Positions 34,832 through 45,068 of a DNA stretch of 64,000 bases are shown here, one piece after another. The position numbers and the translations under genes are program-made. The stretch is from Galeruca laticollis (lineage: Eukaryota; Arthropoda; Insecta; Coleoptera; Chrysomelidae). Location of the stretch: positions 101,237,015 through 101,301,014 of the forward strand of contig OY998177.1 in NCBI GenBank assembly GCA_963921935.1, in the 5' to 3' direction. The notes beneath the pieces are model-generated. The model made no database searches. It was not told the DNA's origin and saw only the letters and a list, made by a program, of their open reading frames with translations. Numbering within the stretch: the first letter of the stretch is position 1; each line of letters opens with the position of its first letter.

Positions 34832-34920
34832 ATATATATTTAAAGTGGGTCTATAGAATAATACAATATCCGAAAACGAATATTTTTAGTACGTCCATTG
34901 AATATCTAGTGCTATCTGGG

Positions 34921-36318
34921 GAGAGGGCCATTCATTCATAAACACGTTCATTTTTGCGGCCAACAATTCTAAACGCCAGTAGTGAAATCATGAATGAATT
35001 ACAAAAAGTGGGGATGGTATTGTAGCTACAGGGCCTTGGTAATTTCGGCTGTTTTTCTGACATACTTAGCACCGACAAACCATGATAATCCGAAAATATT
35101 AAATTATTTATTTTGAAAGTTTATTTTGTCATTAAACGTTGCGAGAAACACATCAAAACGAAAGAACTAAATGTTTACTCTCTAGTCGTAATGGCGCTCG
35201 TATATACAAACCATGTTTGACATTATTTACTACAATATTACGACATATTCAAAATGAACGTCGATCACGGTTTGACGATATTTGCATCTCTCTTTATATG
35301 GTAATTAAACAAGGACAAAACTACTATATAGATTACTATTGGCACAATAAACAGGTACTGAAATTTTGAGAAATGTGCCACTTTTAGTTATAACCATAAA
35401 TGTATCTAAGGATACAACAAATACTTGTTTAAAATTTATATATGCATATGACTTTATTAAATAAAATTCAAGTATTATTAATTAATTTCAAAAATAGCGA
35501 CTCAAATGCATAAATTAGTATGAATTTTTTTATTTGCATCACTTTTAAACACATTTTAAATTAAACTTCTAATTTCATTTTTCCTGCAACTAAAGAGACT
35601 TTGTAAATATGGCAAAGCTGTGGAAATGTCCGCAAGTGAGCTTAGAATGTGACTCAATGTTTGTGGCAAGAAAAGATCAAAACAAACATATATTTCATTT
35701 GTTAATCTGATGCTATAAATGGATGTTGATAATTTTATTTGTATATTGTAACGGGTCAAAAATAACGTTACGAATTTTCGCATCTCTATTAATATTAATT
35801 AATATGAAATAATTTTTCAAAGCTTCAATGTGTATCGTTCTCCATCGAGTTGACTTGCTATGTTGCCAAATAGCCCATTTTAGTTCTTGTTAGTTATTAT
35901 TGTCAATTATTTATTTTTTTCGCTAAATTCCAGCGCAATTTAGGTTTATAAGAAGCTGATTAATTCTTTGGGATTTTAAATTTTAGATGACAGTCTCTGT
36001 ACCATTTTCTAAGTTGTTTTATCGCGTTTTGGATATTTTCCACGGAAACGCCATCTAGGTGTACCCAGTAGGAATTGTTAATACCACAATTGTAAAACTT
36101 GTTTTCGCTGAAGCGTGAAAGGTACTTTATTCCAATAGGTTCGGGGCATTCTGCTTTTGACCTTTGTACATCGTGTTGTGACTTTCAATTTCAATCGTGA
36201 TTTTTTTAAAAAAAAACATCCTTCATTGGCTTTATTTTGAAAGTCGATATTATATTTTGGGATTAGTGATTGTTTTGTGGCCAATAGAATATTTGGTATT
36301 TTCTGTTATTTCCCAAAG
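34921..36318. other. No recognisable feature
   Basis: Possible host DNA. Short open frames only, none with recognisable content. Confidence 0.4.
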
Positions 36319-37050
36319 TTATTGCTAGAAACAAAGGATTTTTACACGACACCTGCAAAGCGTCTTCTAGGCGCTGCGTTTTACACCGACAGGTATGTAC
36401 TTTACGATTATTTTTTTTTGTTACTTCAAGTTCCCCATAAATATATTGCGAAATAATAAGTTATTAATATATTTACATTCTTTTTTATGAGTAACGGCTG
36501 TTTCATATTGTAAATATAGTTATTCTCATACATTTGTTAAATTGTAACGTATCTTATTTGGAAATTCTTCGTTCTAGGAAGAATACAGATGAATACTTTT
36601 TGCTACTAGCGCCAAACTTGATCCCACCAGTCGATACATCAACCCAAAAGCCCCTTGGCCAGGGTAAGTAATTTAAAATTGTTGTTTCTTAATATTCTTC
36701 GTTTTATTGTACACGATTTTTCTGAAAAGGTATTCCCACCTCTAGTTTTTTTGGTAGGCTTAATTTTAGTCTGGTTTTTCATTATTGATCACAATAGTTG
36801 CCAAACCTGATAAATATTTTCGAAGTTAAATATATTATTAGTGGCATTTATTATTTCTTTTAAACAAATATTGATACGATTAGTTCTGCGTCATTTGAAT
36901 TTTGTTCTCTTTAATAAATTATTACTATTATTAAACAGGTTATTTTGTAAAGTCATTTAAATAGAAATAACAATTTGTTATACTTCTGTTACAGAAATAA
37001 TGTTATTTATATTTATAGGGATTTTATTTTCGATATTGAATTGGTGCTGA
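36319..37050 (+). CDS. Possible three-exon gene end, unrecognised
   Basis: Three blocks join in phase at consensus splice sites. Block 1 (36319-36392, after TTTCCCAAAG, before GTATGT) reads LLLETKDFYTTPAKRLLGA then AFYTD. Block 2 (36578-36663, after TTCTAG, before GTAAGT) continues RKNTDEYFLLLAPNLIPPVD then TSTQKPLGQ. Block 3 (from 36995 after TTACAG, or 37019 after TATAG, both in frame) ends GILFSILNWC and a TGA at 37048-37050. Using the first acceptor gives a hydrophobic tail. I do not recognise the protein and cannot see the earlier exons. Three in-phase open exons with good borders are suggestive but could be chance. Confidence 0.3.
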
Positions 37051-39440
37051 ATTCCTTCAGTTCGTACGTTCTCCTCGGTGGTTTCCTTCTTCATCATATG
37101 CAGCTGTTCGTCTGCATTTGCTAAATCTATGCTCCCTGAAGCAGTACACCGAGCGAACTGATCGTCTGCTTTTGCTGCTCTAAAGATAGAACTCCTTCAG
37201 TAGTATACTTTAGCTTCTGCCACCGGAAGAGTCTATCAACCACCGTTGGGAACACGCAACTTTTTGTATTTTTTTGTTGAATTCTTCATTTTCGGATTTT
37301 TATTTAATAATTTGCATTGTATATGCTCCGGTATTTAATGACATTTAGTAATTCAGTTGAATTTCGGCTTACTTGACGTAAGTTTATAGTAGATTTCCTT
37401 AGTTTTGCTTAACTAGATATCCATTATTTTTTTTGTTACACAGCAACTTATATTATGTGAGCGGGATACTAGGGTATCGGATTTTATTACTTTATATATT
37501 ATGATTATAATTATTATTTTCTGCATAAGGGTTTTTGCCTGAGCTCAAGCAATGCCACAGTTATAAATATATTACCTGGCTACGTTTGCCCCTTACTGTC
37601 ATAATGTCGAGAGATTATTGTTGCATCAGTAGTAATGTTAAACCCTTAGTTCCGCATGGTTAACCTTTACTTAAATGTGTGAATTGTAGTTTGGTGTTAT
37701 TATCTTATTATTAGGTTTGCTTTAATGCTTCTCATTTACGATTTTTTTAACTCTATATTGGTAAAAATAATCTCCTCACTGTAATTCAATAATTTTACAC
37801 AAAATTTGTAATGAAATTGAAAGTTAAGTGAGACTTTGTTTTTTTGTCTTGGTACGACTTTTTGCTGGCCTTTTGTTAAATTGATGGTCAGTACGATTAC
37901 GGTTAGGTGCTTGGGGTCAATTTAACTGGCGCTCATTTAAACATCGAAATAATTTCAGCTTAATTCGAGAACGGACCACTCCCGTCTCCACTTGAGTCTA
38001 CCCACGAGCGCTAAAACTATTTAGTAATTAGAAACTTGGACATCACCATTGAATAATCCAAATTTGGAATAGTTCATATCGATCTAAATGTGAATCTTTC
38101 ACGAATTTCCATGGCGATAGCGTCATCCTGTATTTGAACGATAACCGAAAGGCAAGATTAATATCCCATTGGACTAGAACTAATCCTCTTTCTGAAATCT
38201 CACATTGATACATAAAGATCAGACTGCATACGCCAAATCTAGTGTTAAGTCCAGATTGAAATATATAAGAGCGAGTAGATCTAGATAAATCTTCTATAAA
38301 AAGTCATTGTAATGGATAAAGTGTGTCTCACGACTGTATTTACTAGTATATAGGGAGAAGTTGAATTTTGTTCACACAAATACTCAAAATTTTTCAATAA
38401 CAATAAATTGAAACTATGGCAATTTCCTTACACAGTTTTCATAAATTAAAAACGTATTGAAATTTGATAAAAAACTCCAAGTCGATATGTCACAAATTTT
38501 TATTTTATAAAATTCACCAACTACTTTCCGCTTTTGAGGGCCATCTTTAGACTACAAAAATAATTTGGAATTAGGAAAGAAACAATATACATTATCTTAA
38601 TTTAGCCTATTTCATTTTCCCATTCCTTTGTCGATTCATCGTCATGGCGCCCTTAGCTCACTATTAATATAATTCATCTTTAGAGATTATTTATTTTTCT
38701 TTGAAAAAGTAATACTAGTGTTTTGAACCCAATCTCTCCTGTTATATTTCATTGTTCTAAGAAAATAGGGTAGTTCGTCATATCTCAAATTTGGGACACG
38801 CTGTAAAAATTTTCTCACATCAGAAAGGGCGCAATTTGAAATACTAATCGACCTGTCCGAGCATATTTCCAACCAAAAAACTGTCTTCAATTTATTGAAT
38901 TATTATCAAGTTAGATACTCACCTTGTATTTTATGTACAAGTAAATCATCGATGAGTTTTGGTTTCCCAGTTATAAAGTTCAAACTGATGTGGAAAAGTA
39001 AACTAACAGAATGACAAAACTATTAAACATTTTATATATGCACAACTGTAGCGTATCGCCATTATTTTGTTCTAGTCTAAAAATCCCTTTTAGTTCCTGC
39101 TTCGTAATCCACATATAAGCATCTGTGACTCACATCTCACGTCTTCCATTTGGAGCAAATGTATTTTGCAGCCAACATAAGTTTGCGCGGCAAGAAATCG
39201 GTCTTAAGGAGTCGTATATTAACCCTAATAAAATAGTGATTTAGCACTGAAGTGCTCTTTAATATAACATCACCCATAAAGGCCTAATTACCCCCAAAGT
39301 AGGTGACGGGCCTCAGAACCCGATTTGATGAATATTTCTTGCGGTTGAGGAACATTTGCTAAACTACAGAAGTTGCTACTTTGGAAAATAAATGAAGTTT
39401 CGGGCTATTTCTGGTGAAGTTCTGCCTACTTGGAGACAAT
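37051..39440. other. Mostly unrecognised DNA
   Basis: No coding region recognised. On - near 38560-38500, CTAAAGATGGCCCTC followed by AAAAGCGGAAAGTAG resembles a PLE terminal motif, a weak sign of another PLE end. Confidence 0.35.
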
Positions 39441-39539
39441 CCGGTTAATTTATAGCAACTTCTCTGTGGAATTTTAGATGATATAATTCGAAAATATATA
39501 ACATTGTAGAATCTAGCGATGTAAAAGTTCTTAGAGCAG

Positions 39540-41101
39540 ACCCAACGAAGAAGTTTTCTAATAATGTAAGGGAAATTATTATTAATTCAAATTATCTTTT
39601 TAGTGATTACAAAAAGAGATCCATGATAAATAAGAATTCTCATAGTCCACAAGTATTTGGAACCGTTAGATTACATAAAATAACAAAACCAATTAGACAT
39701 GTAGTTTCTTATGTTAATAATCCTAATAATATATCGGCAAAGAAGATTAACAATATACTCAATAGTTACGGATATGAGTCTAAATACTCAATTGGAAATT
39801 CAATAGAACTAATCAAAAAATTAAAAGCATTCAAATCACAAGATAACGCTAAGCTTATTTCATTTGACGTTACTAATATGTTCACTAAAATTCCTCCTAA
39901 AGAATGTCTAATACTTGTAAGAAAATCACTGGAAGATAAAAATATTATTCCAGGAATAATATCAGATATACTCAATTTGTTTGATGTATGTATTAATCAG
40001 AATTATTCCACTTTTAACAATAACATATATATTGAAAATGAAGGTTTACCAATGGGAAGCCCTATATTACCTATTTTGGCAAACATTTTTATGAACAGTT
40101 TAGAAAGAAAAATCTTTGAAAGCAATATTTCAAAAAACGTTTTATTTTGGTATAGATATGTAGATGACATATTAGCTTCTTTTATAGGTAGTGAACGAAA
40201 ATTAGATATATTTTTAAGCCACATTAGTAATTTACAGCAAAAAATTAAATTCACATTAGAAGTTGAAGGAAATAACTTAATAATTTTCTTAATTTGAAAA
40301 TTCAAAGAGTTAATAATGTACTTGATTATGCAATTTACCGAAAACCAACACACACTGATGTGCCAATTCCATATAATACCAATCACCCAATGTCACATAA
40401 GCTAGCGGCATACAATTCAATAATACATAGAGCATTTTCAGTTCCTATGAACAAATGTAATTTTGATAGAGAGATTAATACAATTAGACAAGTAGCAACA
40501 TCCAACGGTTATCCATTACATATGATAAATAAGCTAATTAATAAAAAAGAGGAAAAAGTGGCATTACAACTAATATTTCCTAAACAAACTGAATAAATGG
40601 AAACTTATAAAACCATCACATATATAGGAAATATTTCTAATAATATTATTAAGATAATATTTTTAGCAACGAATACAACAATTCATTTTAAAAGAGAAAG
40701 TAACGTAAGTTCAAAATTGTTAAATGTTAAAACAAAAATACCAACATTGAAGAAATCAGGTATATATAAACTCGGATGTCCAGAATGTAATGCCGTCTAT
40801 TTGGGCCAGACCATTAGAAATTTTGAAATCCGATACAGTGAACACTTACGGATTAAAACAACCAGATGAATCTCATTACGCAAAACATCTACTTGACACC
40901 AACCATTTATTGACACCTAACACAGAACTAGAAGTACTACATATTTGTGATAAGAAACAAGAACTAGATTTCCTTGAAAAGTTGGAAATTAGAAGACACT
41001 TAAGAAACCCACAATATGAAGTCGTCAATGAACAGATAAATCTAGGGAGTTCTCCACTATTAAACTACTTAAATGATAATTGTAAAGATAAGCAGATATA
41101 G
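39540..41101 (+). pseudogene. Penelope-like element RT and GIY-YIG, frameshifted
   Basis: The RT begins near 39540 (VLRADPTKKFSNNV) with FGTVRLHKITKPIRHVVS, then LISFDVTNMFTKIPPKE, GLPMGSPILPILANIFMNSL and the catalytic WYRYVDDILASF. A frameshift at about 40292 and a stop at 40594 follow. The linker then runs to the GIY-YIG domain (GIYKLGCPECNAVYLGQT, IRNFEIRYSEH), with another frameshift near 40860, and the C-terminus to 41101 (ELEVLHICDKKQELDFLEK). PLEs move by target-primed reverse transcription using this endonuclease. RT catalytic residues survive but the frame does not. It is 5' truncated relative to full PLE ORFs. Confidence 0.85.
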
Positions 41102-41227
41102 TTTTCCTGGTTTTCTATATCATTGCACAGTTTTACTGATCTTAATTGGAAAAATGATATCCAGGATATCACCATAGGGCTAATAATATCTAACCATCGA
41201 TATTTGTAATATCATATCTTCTTGTTT

Positions 41228-41478
41228 TCTCTATTAACATATATTGAGTCAATAACAAGGTAGGTCACTTCTTGGTCTAGCCAAAAATAACTACTAATCA
41301 TCAGGTTTGCATCAAATGAAATGTAACTTCTGTCATTCTGACGATGATATTCAGTTATCGAAACAATTGTCAATTTTTTAAAATTTCCAACATTTTTCAT
41401 TATATTGTGGAATTAGCTAGAAACGTTGAGTTTCATTTAAAACACTAATATGAGTAGATTCCACGAAGTAAGCGTCGA
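41228..41478 (+). repeat. Terminal repeat of the Penelope-like element
   Basis: Homologous to 22632-22880 (inverted). It lies just downstream of the PLE coding region in the same sense, as expected for a PLE pLTR, and contains the hammerhead-like motif at 41318-41387. Confidence 0.7.
41318..41387 (+). ncRNA. Hammerhead-like ribozyme candidate in the PLE terminus
   Basis: On +: outer stem GAAAT/ATTTC, inner stem ATT/AAT, core CTGACGA (fits CUGANGA), stem II GATA-TTCAGT-TATC, GAAA, stem III AC-AATT-GT, then the GTC cleavage triplet. One extra T stands between the core and stem II. The short stem III is the known PLE minimal form. Confidence 0.55.
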
Positions 41479-41489
41479 GACAGTTAATT

Positions 41490-42724
41490 TTATTATTATA
41501 CTGGTTGTTATATATTTTAGGGTTCCAATAAAACTCACAATTAGAAAGATTAACACGTTTATTTCATACACTGAGTTACCGCCCACTAACTGATATGACA
41601 GGGTTAAGACATTGAAATTATTCTTAGTTCTGTCTACAATTGCGTTTACGGTAACTTACCCAATATACAATATTTCTTCCCCTTGCACAGAACATAGAAT
41701 TACAAATGAACCAATTTAAATTTAATCTAAGAATCAAATCGGTTTTTTAATGATCCGTTCCGACCTACGTAACATGGGTGGTGATTTAATGGCATCACTG
41801 GTTGTGTTTTCACTTCCATTTGTTTCACTCCTTCTACTAGTTGGTGGTACTGTGCCGGTATCGCTAGCTTAAGAATCTCTGGTGCACTGTTTGTGTGTAC
41901 AATATTAGGTGGTTCCACATGGGCTGGTTTATAATCTCTCTGGGTTGTCATCAAATCACCCATGTCGGCAGTAATGAAAGAGTCAGAGGTAGAGGTTATA
42001 GCGAGAAAAACGCTACTAACCCTCAGTGCTCGCTATAGATGTGCGGGTTGTCTCACGTGGTACAACCCGTGCTCGCCAGTTGACTAGCTTCGAGTCGAAG
42101 AAGGGGTGGATTCTTCAAAAAAAATTTAATGAGTTTTCAAAAGAGCACCAGAGAAGTTTTGGCAAACACCCAAGACTTCTTAAGTTAGCTCACAACTCCT
42201 CAGTGGGTTAACAACACTAACTACACACTCCAAAGGTTAAGCTGATAGGTAAGTTATTATTAAGAAAAAAATAGAAGTCAGCAAGTATCCCTTGATTGAA
42301 GTTTTTGATTATTCACTTTGGACCATAGGTCTCTTTTCAAAATATGTATTACAAGTTTACAACAAAATGTCACAAACAATGCCTGAACTCAGCTGAAGGC
42401 TGTAGACTCAGAATGTAGTTAGGCTGAAGGCCGGAACCTACATAAAAACTTGAATCGCAAACTAAATTATCAAATACAAGCGAAGTCACAGCTTAACTAA
42501 ATAACTGAGAAGCCGGTTCAATAACATCTGAGCCGAGCTGAAGGCTTCAAACTCAGGGTGCAGAAGAGCTGAGGGCCCCAAACTACACCGATGTCTCAAA
42601 TTTACAATTATAGGGAAACGAAGGAACCGTTCATGTACAATTTCTCAAATACAATGAAAAATCTAATGCCAAAATTACCAATGTCACCACAGTTACATGG
42701 GTTCACACTTCCGCAATTTATTCG
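41490..42724. other. Unrecognised sequence with short repeated motifs
   Basis: No recognised gene. The - frame at 41963-41727 (MGDLMTTQRDYKPAHVEPPN) is open for 78 codons but matches nothing I know. At 42380-42590 the motif GCTGAAGGC with an adjacent AACTCAG is repeated about four times. Confidence 0.4.
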
Positions 42725-42732
42725 AATATAAA

Positions 42733-42769
<37 letters not shown>
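42725..42769. repeat. (TA)n microsatellite
   Basis: TA tract at the left of the first palindrome. Confidence 0.9.
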
Positions 42770-42772
<3 letters not shown>

Positions 42773-42806
42773 TGGTTAGTTTATTTCTTGAACCTATTTT
42801 ATTTAT

Positions 42807-43180
42807 TTTTCAAAACAATTATTCTTGGGAGTTTTTGGTTCTGCATAAAATTGAAAAGTGTTTTCAGTTTTTTTTATTTCACATTTTAGTTTATTTTTAA
42901 CGTTTCGGACAGTCAATGTCCTTCATCAGAAAGGTAATCTACAAAGGACTGTTACAATTAATATGATGTACAATACAAATATATTTCTTAAAACTTACCA
43001 TAAAACATGGGCCTGCGAGCGCATCATATTAATTGTAACAGTCCTTTGTAGATTACCTTTCTGATGAAGGACATTGACTGTCCGAAACGTTAAAAATAAA
43101 CTAAAATGTGAAATAAAAAAAACTGAAAACACTTTTCAATTTTATGCAGAACCAAAAAATCCCAAGAATAATTGTTTTGA

Positions 43181-43183
<3 letters not shown>
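42807..43183. repeat. Palindrome of two PLE termini, 162-bp arms
   Basis: Arms 42807-42968 and 43022-43183 are nearly perfect inverted copies around a 53-base centre. The right arm reads TTCTGATGAAGGACATTGAC then TGTCCGAAACGTTAA, the PLE terminal motif with an intact CTGATGA core, stem II GGACA/TGTCC and GAAAC, but stem III lacks a loop. Confidence 0.85.
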
Positions 43184-43217
<34 letters not shown>

Positions 43218-43222
43218 ATATA

Positions 43223-43262
<40 letters not shown>
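43184..43262. repeat. (TA)n microsatellite between the two palindromes
   Basis: TA tract with two interruptions (TATC). Confidence 0.9.
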
Positions 43263-43273
<11 letters not shown>

Positions 43274-43565
43274 GGAAATGTTTATATTCTTGGGTTCATA
43301 GGTTGTTTTAAATAATTAAAATACGATTGTATTTCACATTTTTCTATTGAAAATGGATAAAAATTTTAACGTTTCGCTTCTTCTTTGGAAGCATTTTCAA
43401 AATAATATCATTATAAGAATAAGGTACGATTAAAATATTTGTAAATAGATAAAAACATAACATTAGTAGGTTTTTAAAAACATTAATAAAAACACAGAAT
43501 TAAAATTGACGTACTCACCTTAGAATTTCAATGCAACGATACTATACGAGGGAAGTTGAAATGAG

Positions 43566-45068
43566 TTAATTAATCAGCTTATAGTAAATTTGACTCAAGT
43601 TTTTTATATCTTGTCTATCATTCACAGAAAACTCATCTTGTTTTATGTGTATCATTTCTTTAATTGATAATTTCTGATAATTTGTGTCTTGAGCTAAGAT
43701 TTTTGTTTTTTTATAATCAAATTCATGATTCTCAGTGCTTTCATGTTTGTGTAAAGCAGTTGATGCATTTTTTGTATATTTATGACCATTCATCCTGCCC
43801 TCCAAGTACTGTGTAGTCATTCCTATATAATGCTTCGGACAATTCATGCATGGTATGGAGTATATAATATTAGATTTTTTATTATCTTTGGTTTTGTTTT
43901 TTAGTTTAGTAAAAAGTGGCGATAATGTGTTGTGGGATTTATGGCATACATTGATGTTATATTTTGATAAGATGTATTTAAGCTTTTCAGATAATTGATT
44001 TGTATAAGGTAGAGCTATATATGTATCATTTTCTTGGTTTGGTTCTATTTGTGTACTTGGTTTTATGTTGTTATTGTATAATTTATATGTACGTTGTTGA
44101 ATGATTCTGTTAATTTGATTTTCTGGATATTGATTATTTTTTAGAACATTTTTAAGTTTTTTCAATACCTTAGGGCGATACTCAGGTGAAGTTAATTTGA
44201 TAGCTCTATCTGTTAATCCTATAAAGACACTGTTTTTTTGTGATTTGGGATGGCATGAGTTATAATTTAGATATCGTCCAGACCATGTTTCTTTTGTATA
44301 TAGTTTAGTTTTTATTTTGTTTTTGGTTTTTATAAGTGTCATGTCTAGAAAATTTATTTTGTTATTGTTTTCGATTTCTAAAGTGAATTGGATACTTGGG
44401 TTGAAACTATTGAAAGCACTCAGGAATGCATCGCACTTGTTACTCGGAATTACAGCTAAACAATCGTCAACGTATCTTTTAAAAAATGTTACATCAAAAT
44501 CTATATTATTTAATACTTTTTCTTCTATATATTCCATGACAATTTGCGCTAGACTTGAAGAAATTGGAGATCCCATTGTACATCCGTTTAGTTGTTGGAA
44601 AAAGTTGTCATTATATTGAAAGTAATTATTTGTTTGTATAAGCATAATGCCTTCTAGAAATTCGTCATAGTTAAGTGATGTATGTTGTTTGATCGAATCC
44701 CATTTATCTTTTAGTACATGTGTTATAAGATCATTTGGAATATTTGTATACATTGAAATGACATCTAGGGATATGATTTTATAATTATCAGGAATATGCA
44801 CTGTATCTAAAAATTGTTTGAGCATAAATGAATCTTTCACATAAAAATTATTTTTGGTTGTTTTTGATAGACTATATGCAAGATATTTGGACAGCTTATA
44901 AAAAGGTGATTGGATGTATGATACTATGGGACGCATTGGTATATTTGGTTTATGTATTTTCGGTAGTCCATATAGTTTTGGTGGTAAAGCATTGTGTGTT
45001 TGTAATTTTTTTGCTTCGTTGGCATTGATAGAACCATTATTTAACCATAAAACACTAGTAATGAACAC
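43566..45068 (-). CDS. Penelope-like RT plus GIY-YIG, left arm copy
   Basis: A 500-codon open frame. Its first residues come from the palindrome centre, so the true N-terminus is missing. Motifs: PKLYGLPKIHKPNIPMRPIV, SLDVISMYTNIPNDL, NGCTMGSPISSSLAQIVMEY, catalytic FFKRYVDDCLAVIP, then linker, then the GIY-YIG domain IIYSIPCMNCPKHYIGMT with YLEGRMNGHK, keeping the Arg expected in the endonuclease active site. Full PLE ORFs are longer at the N-terminus, so this is a truncated copy, although RT core and endonuclease are intact. Confidence 0.8.
   Translation of the reverse strand: MFITSVLWLNNGSINANEAKKLQTHNALPPKLYGLPKIHKPNIPMRPIVSYIQSPFYKLSKYLAYSLSKTTKNNFYVKDSFMLKQFLDTVHIPDNYKIISLDVISMYTNIPNDLITHVLKDKWDSIKQHTSLNYDEFLEGIMLIQTNNYFQYNDNFFQQLNGCTMGSPISSSLAQIVMEYIEEKVLNNIDFDVTFFKRYVDDCLAVIPSNKCDAFLSAFNSFNPSIQFTLEIENNNKINFLDMTLIKTKNKIKTKLYTKETWSGRYLNYNSCHPKSQKNSVFIGLTDRAIKLTSPEYRPKVLKKLKNVLKNNQYPENQINRIIQQRTYKLYNNNIKPSTQIEPNQENDTYIALPYTNQLSEKLKYILSKYNINVCHKSHNTLSPLFTKLKNKTKDNKKSNIIYSIPCMNCPKHYIGMTTQYLEGRMNGHKYTKNASTALHKHESTENHEFDYKKTKILAQDTNYQKLSIKEMIHIKQDEFSVNDRQDIKNLSQIYYKLIN

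Larger units (their letters stand above)
26041..34920 (+). mobile_element. DNA element with 30-bp inverted ends, split by an LTR element
   Basis: The left end CCCAGATAGCACCAGATATC (from 26041) is matched inverted at 34891-34920 (CCCAGATAGCACTAGATATT). About 25 of 30 positions agree without gaps. Sub-terminal GGATATTC/GAATATCC motifs recur at 26080-26235 and 28320-28560. Removing the LTR element at 28616-34831 leaves an element of about 2.66 kb with DUF4806-like exon remnants. No target duplication is clear. Family unknown. Confidence 0.5.

Noticed and set aside
43074..43301. Open frame with repeated YI residues
   Set aside because: Produced by the (TA)n tract.
44317..45028. Open frames on + across the left palindrome arm
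   Set aside because: Antisense of the Penelope-like RT frame; the same shadows appear on - in the right arm.
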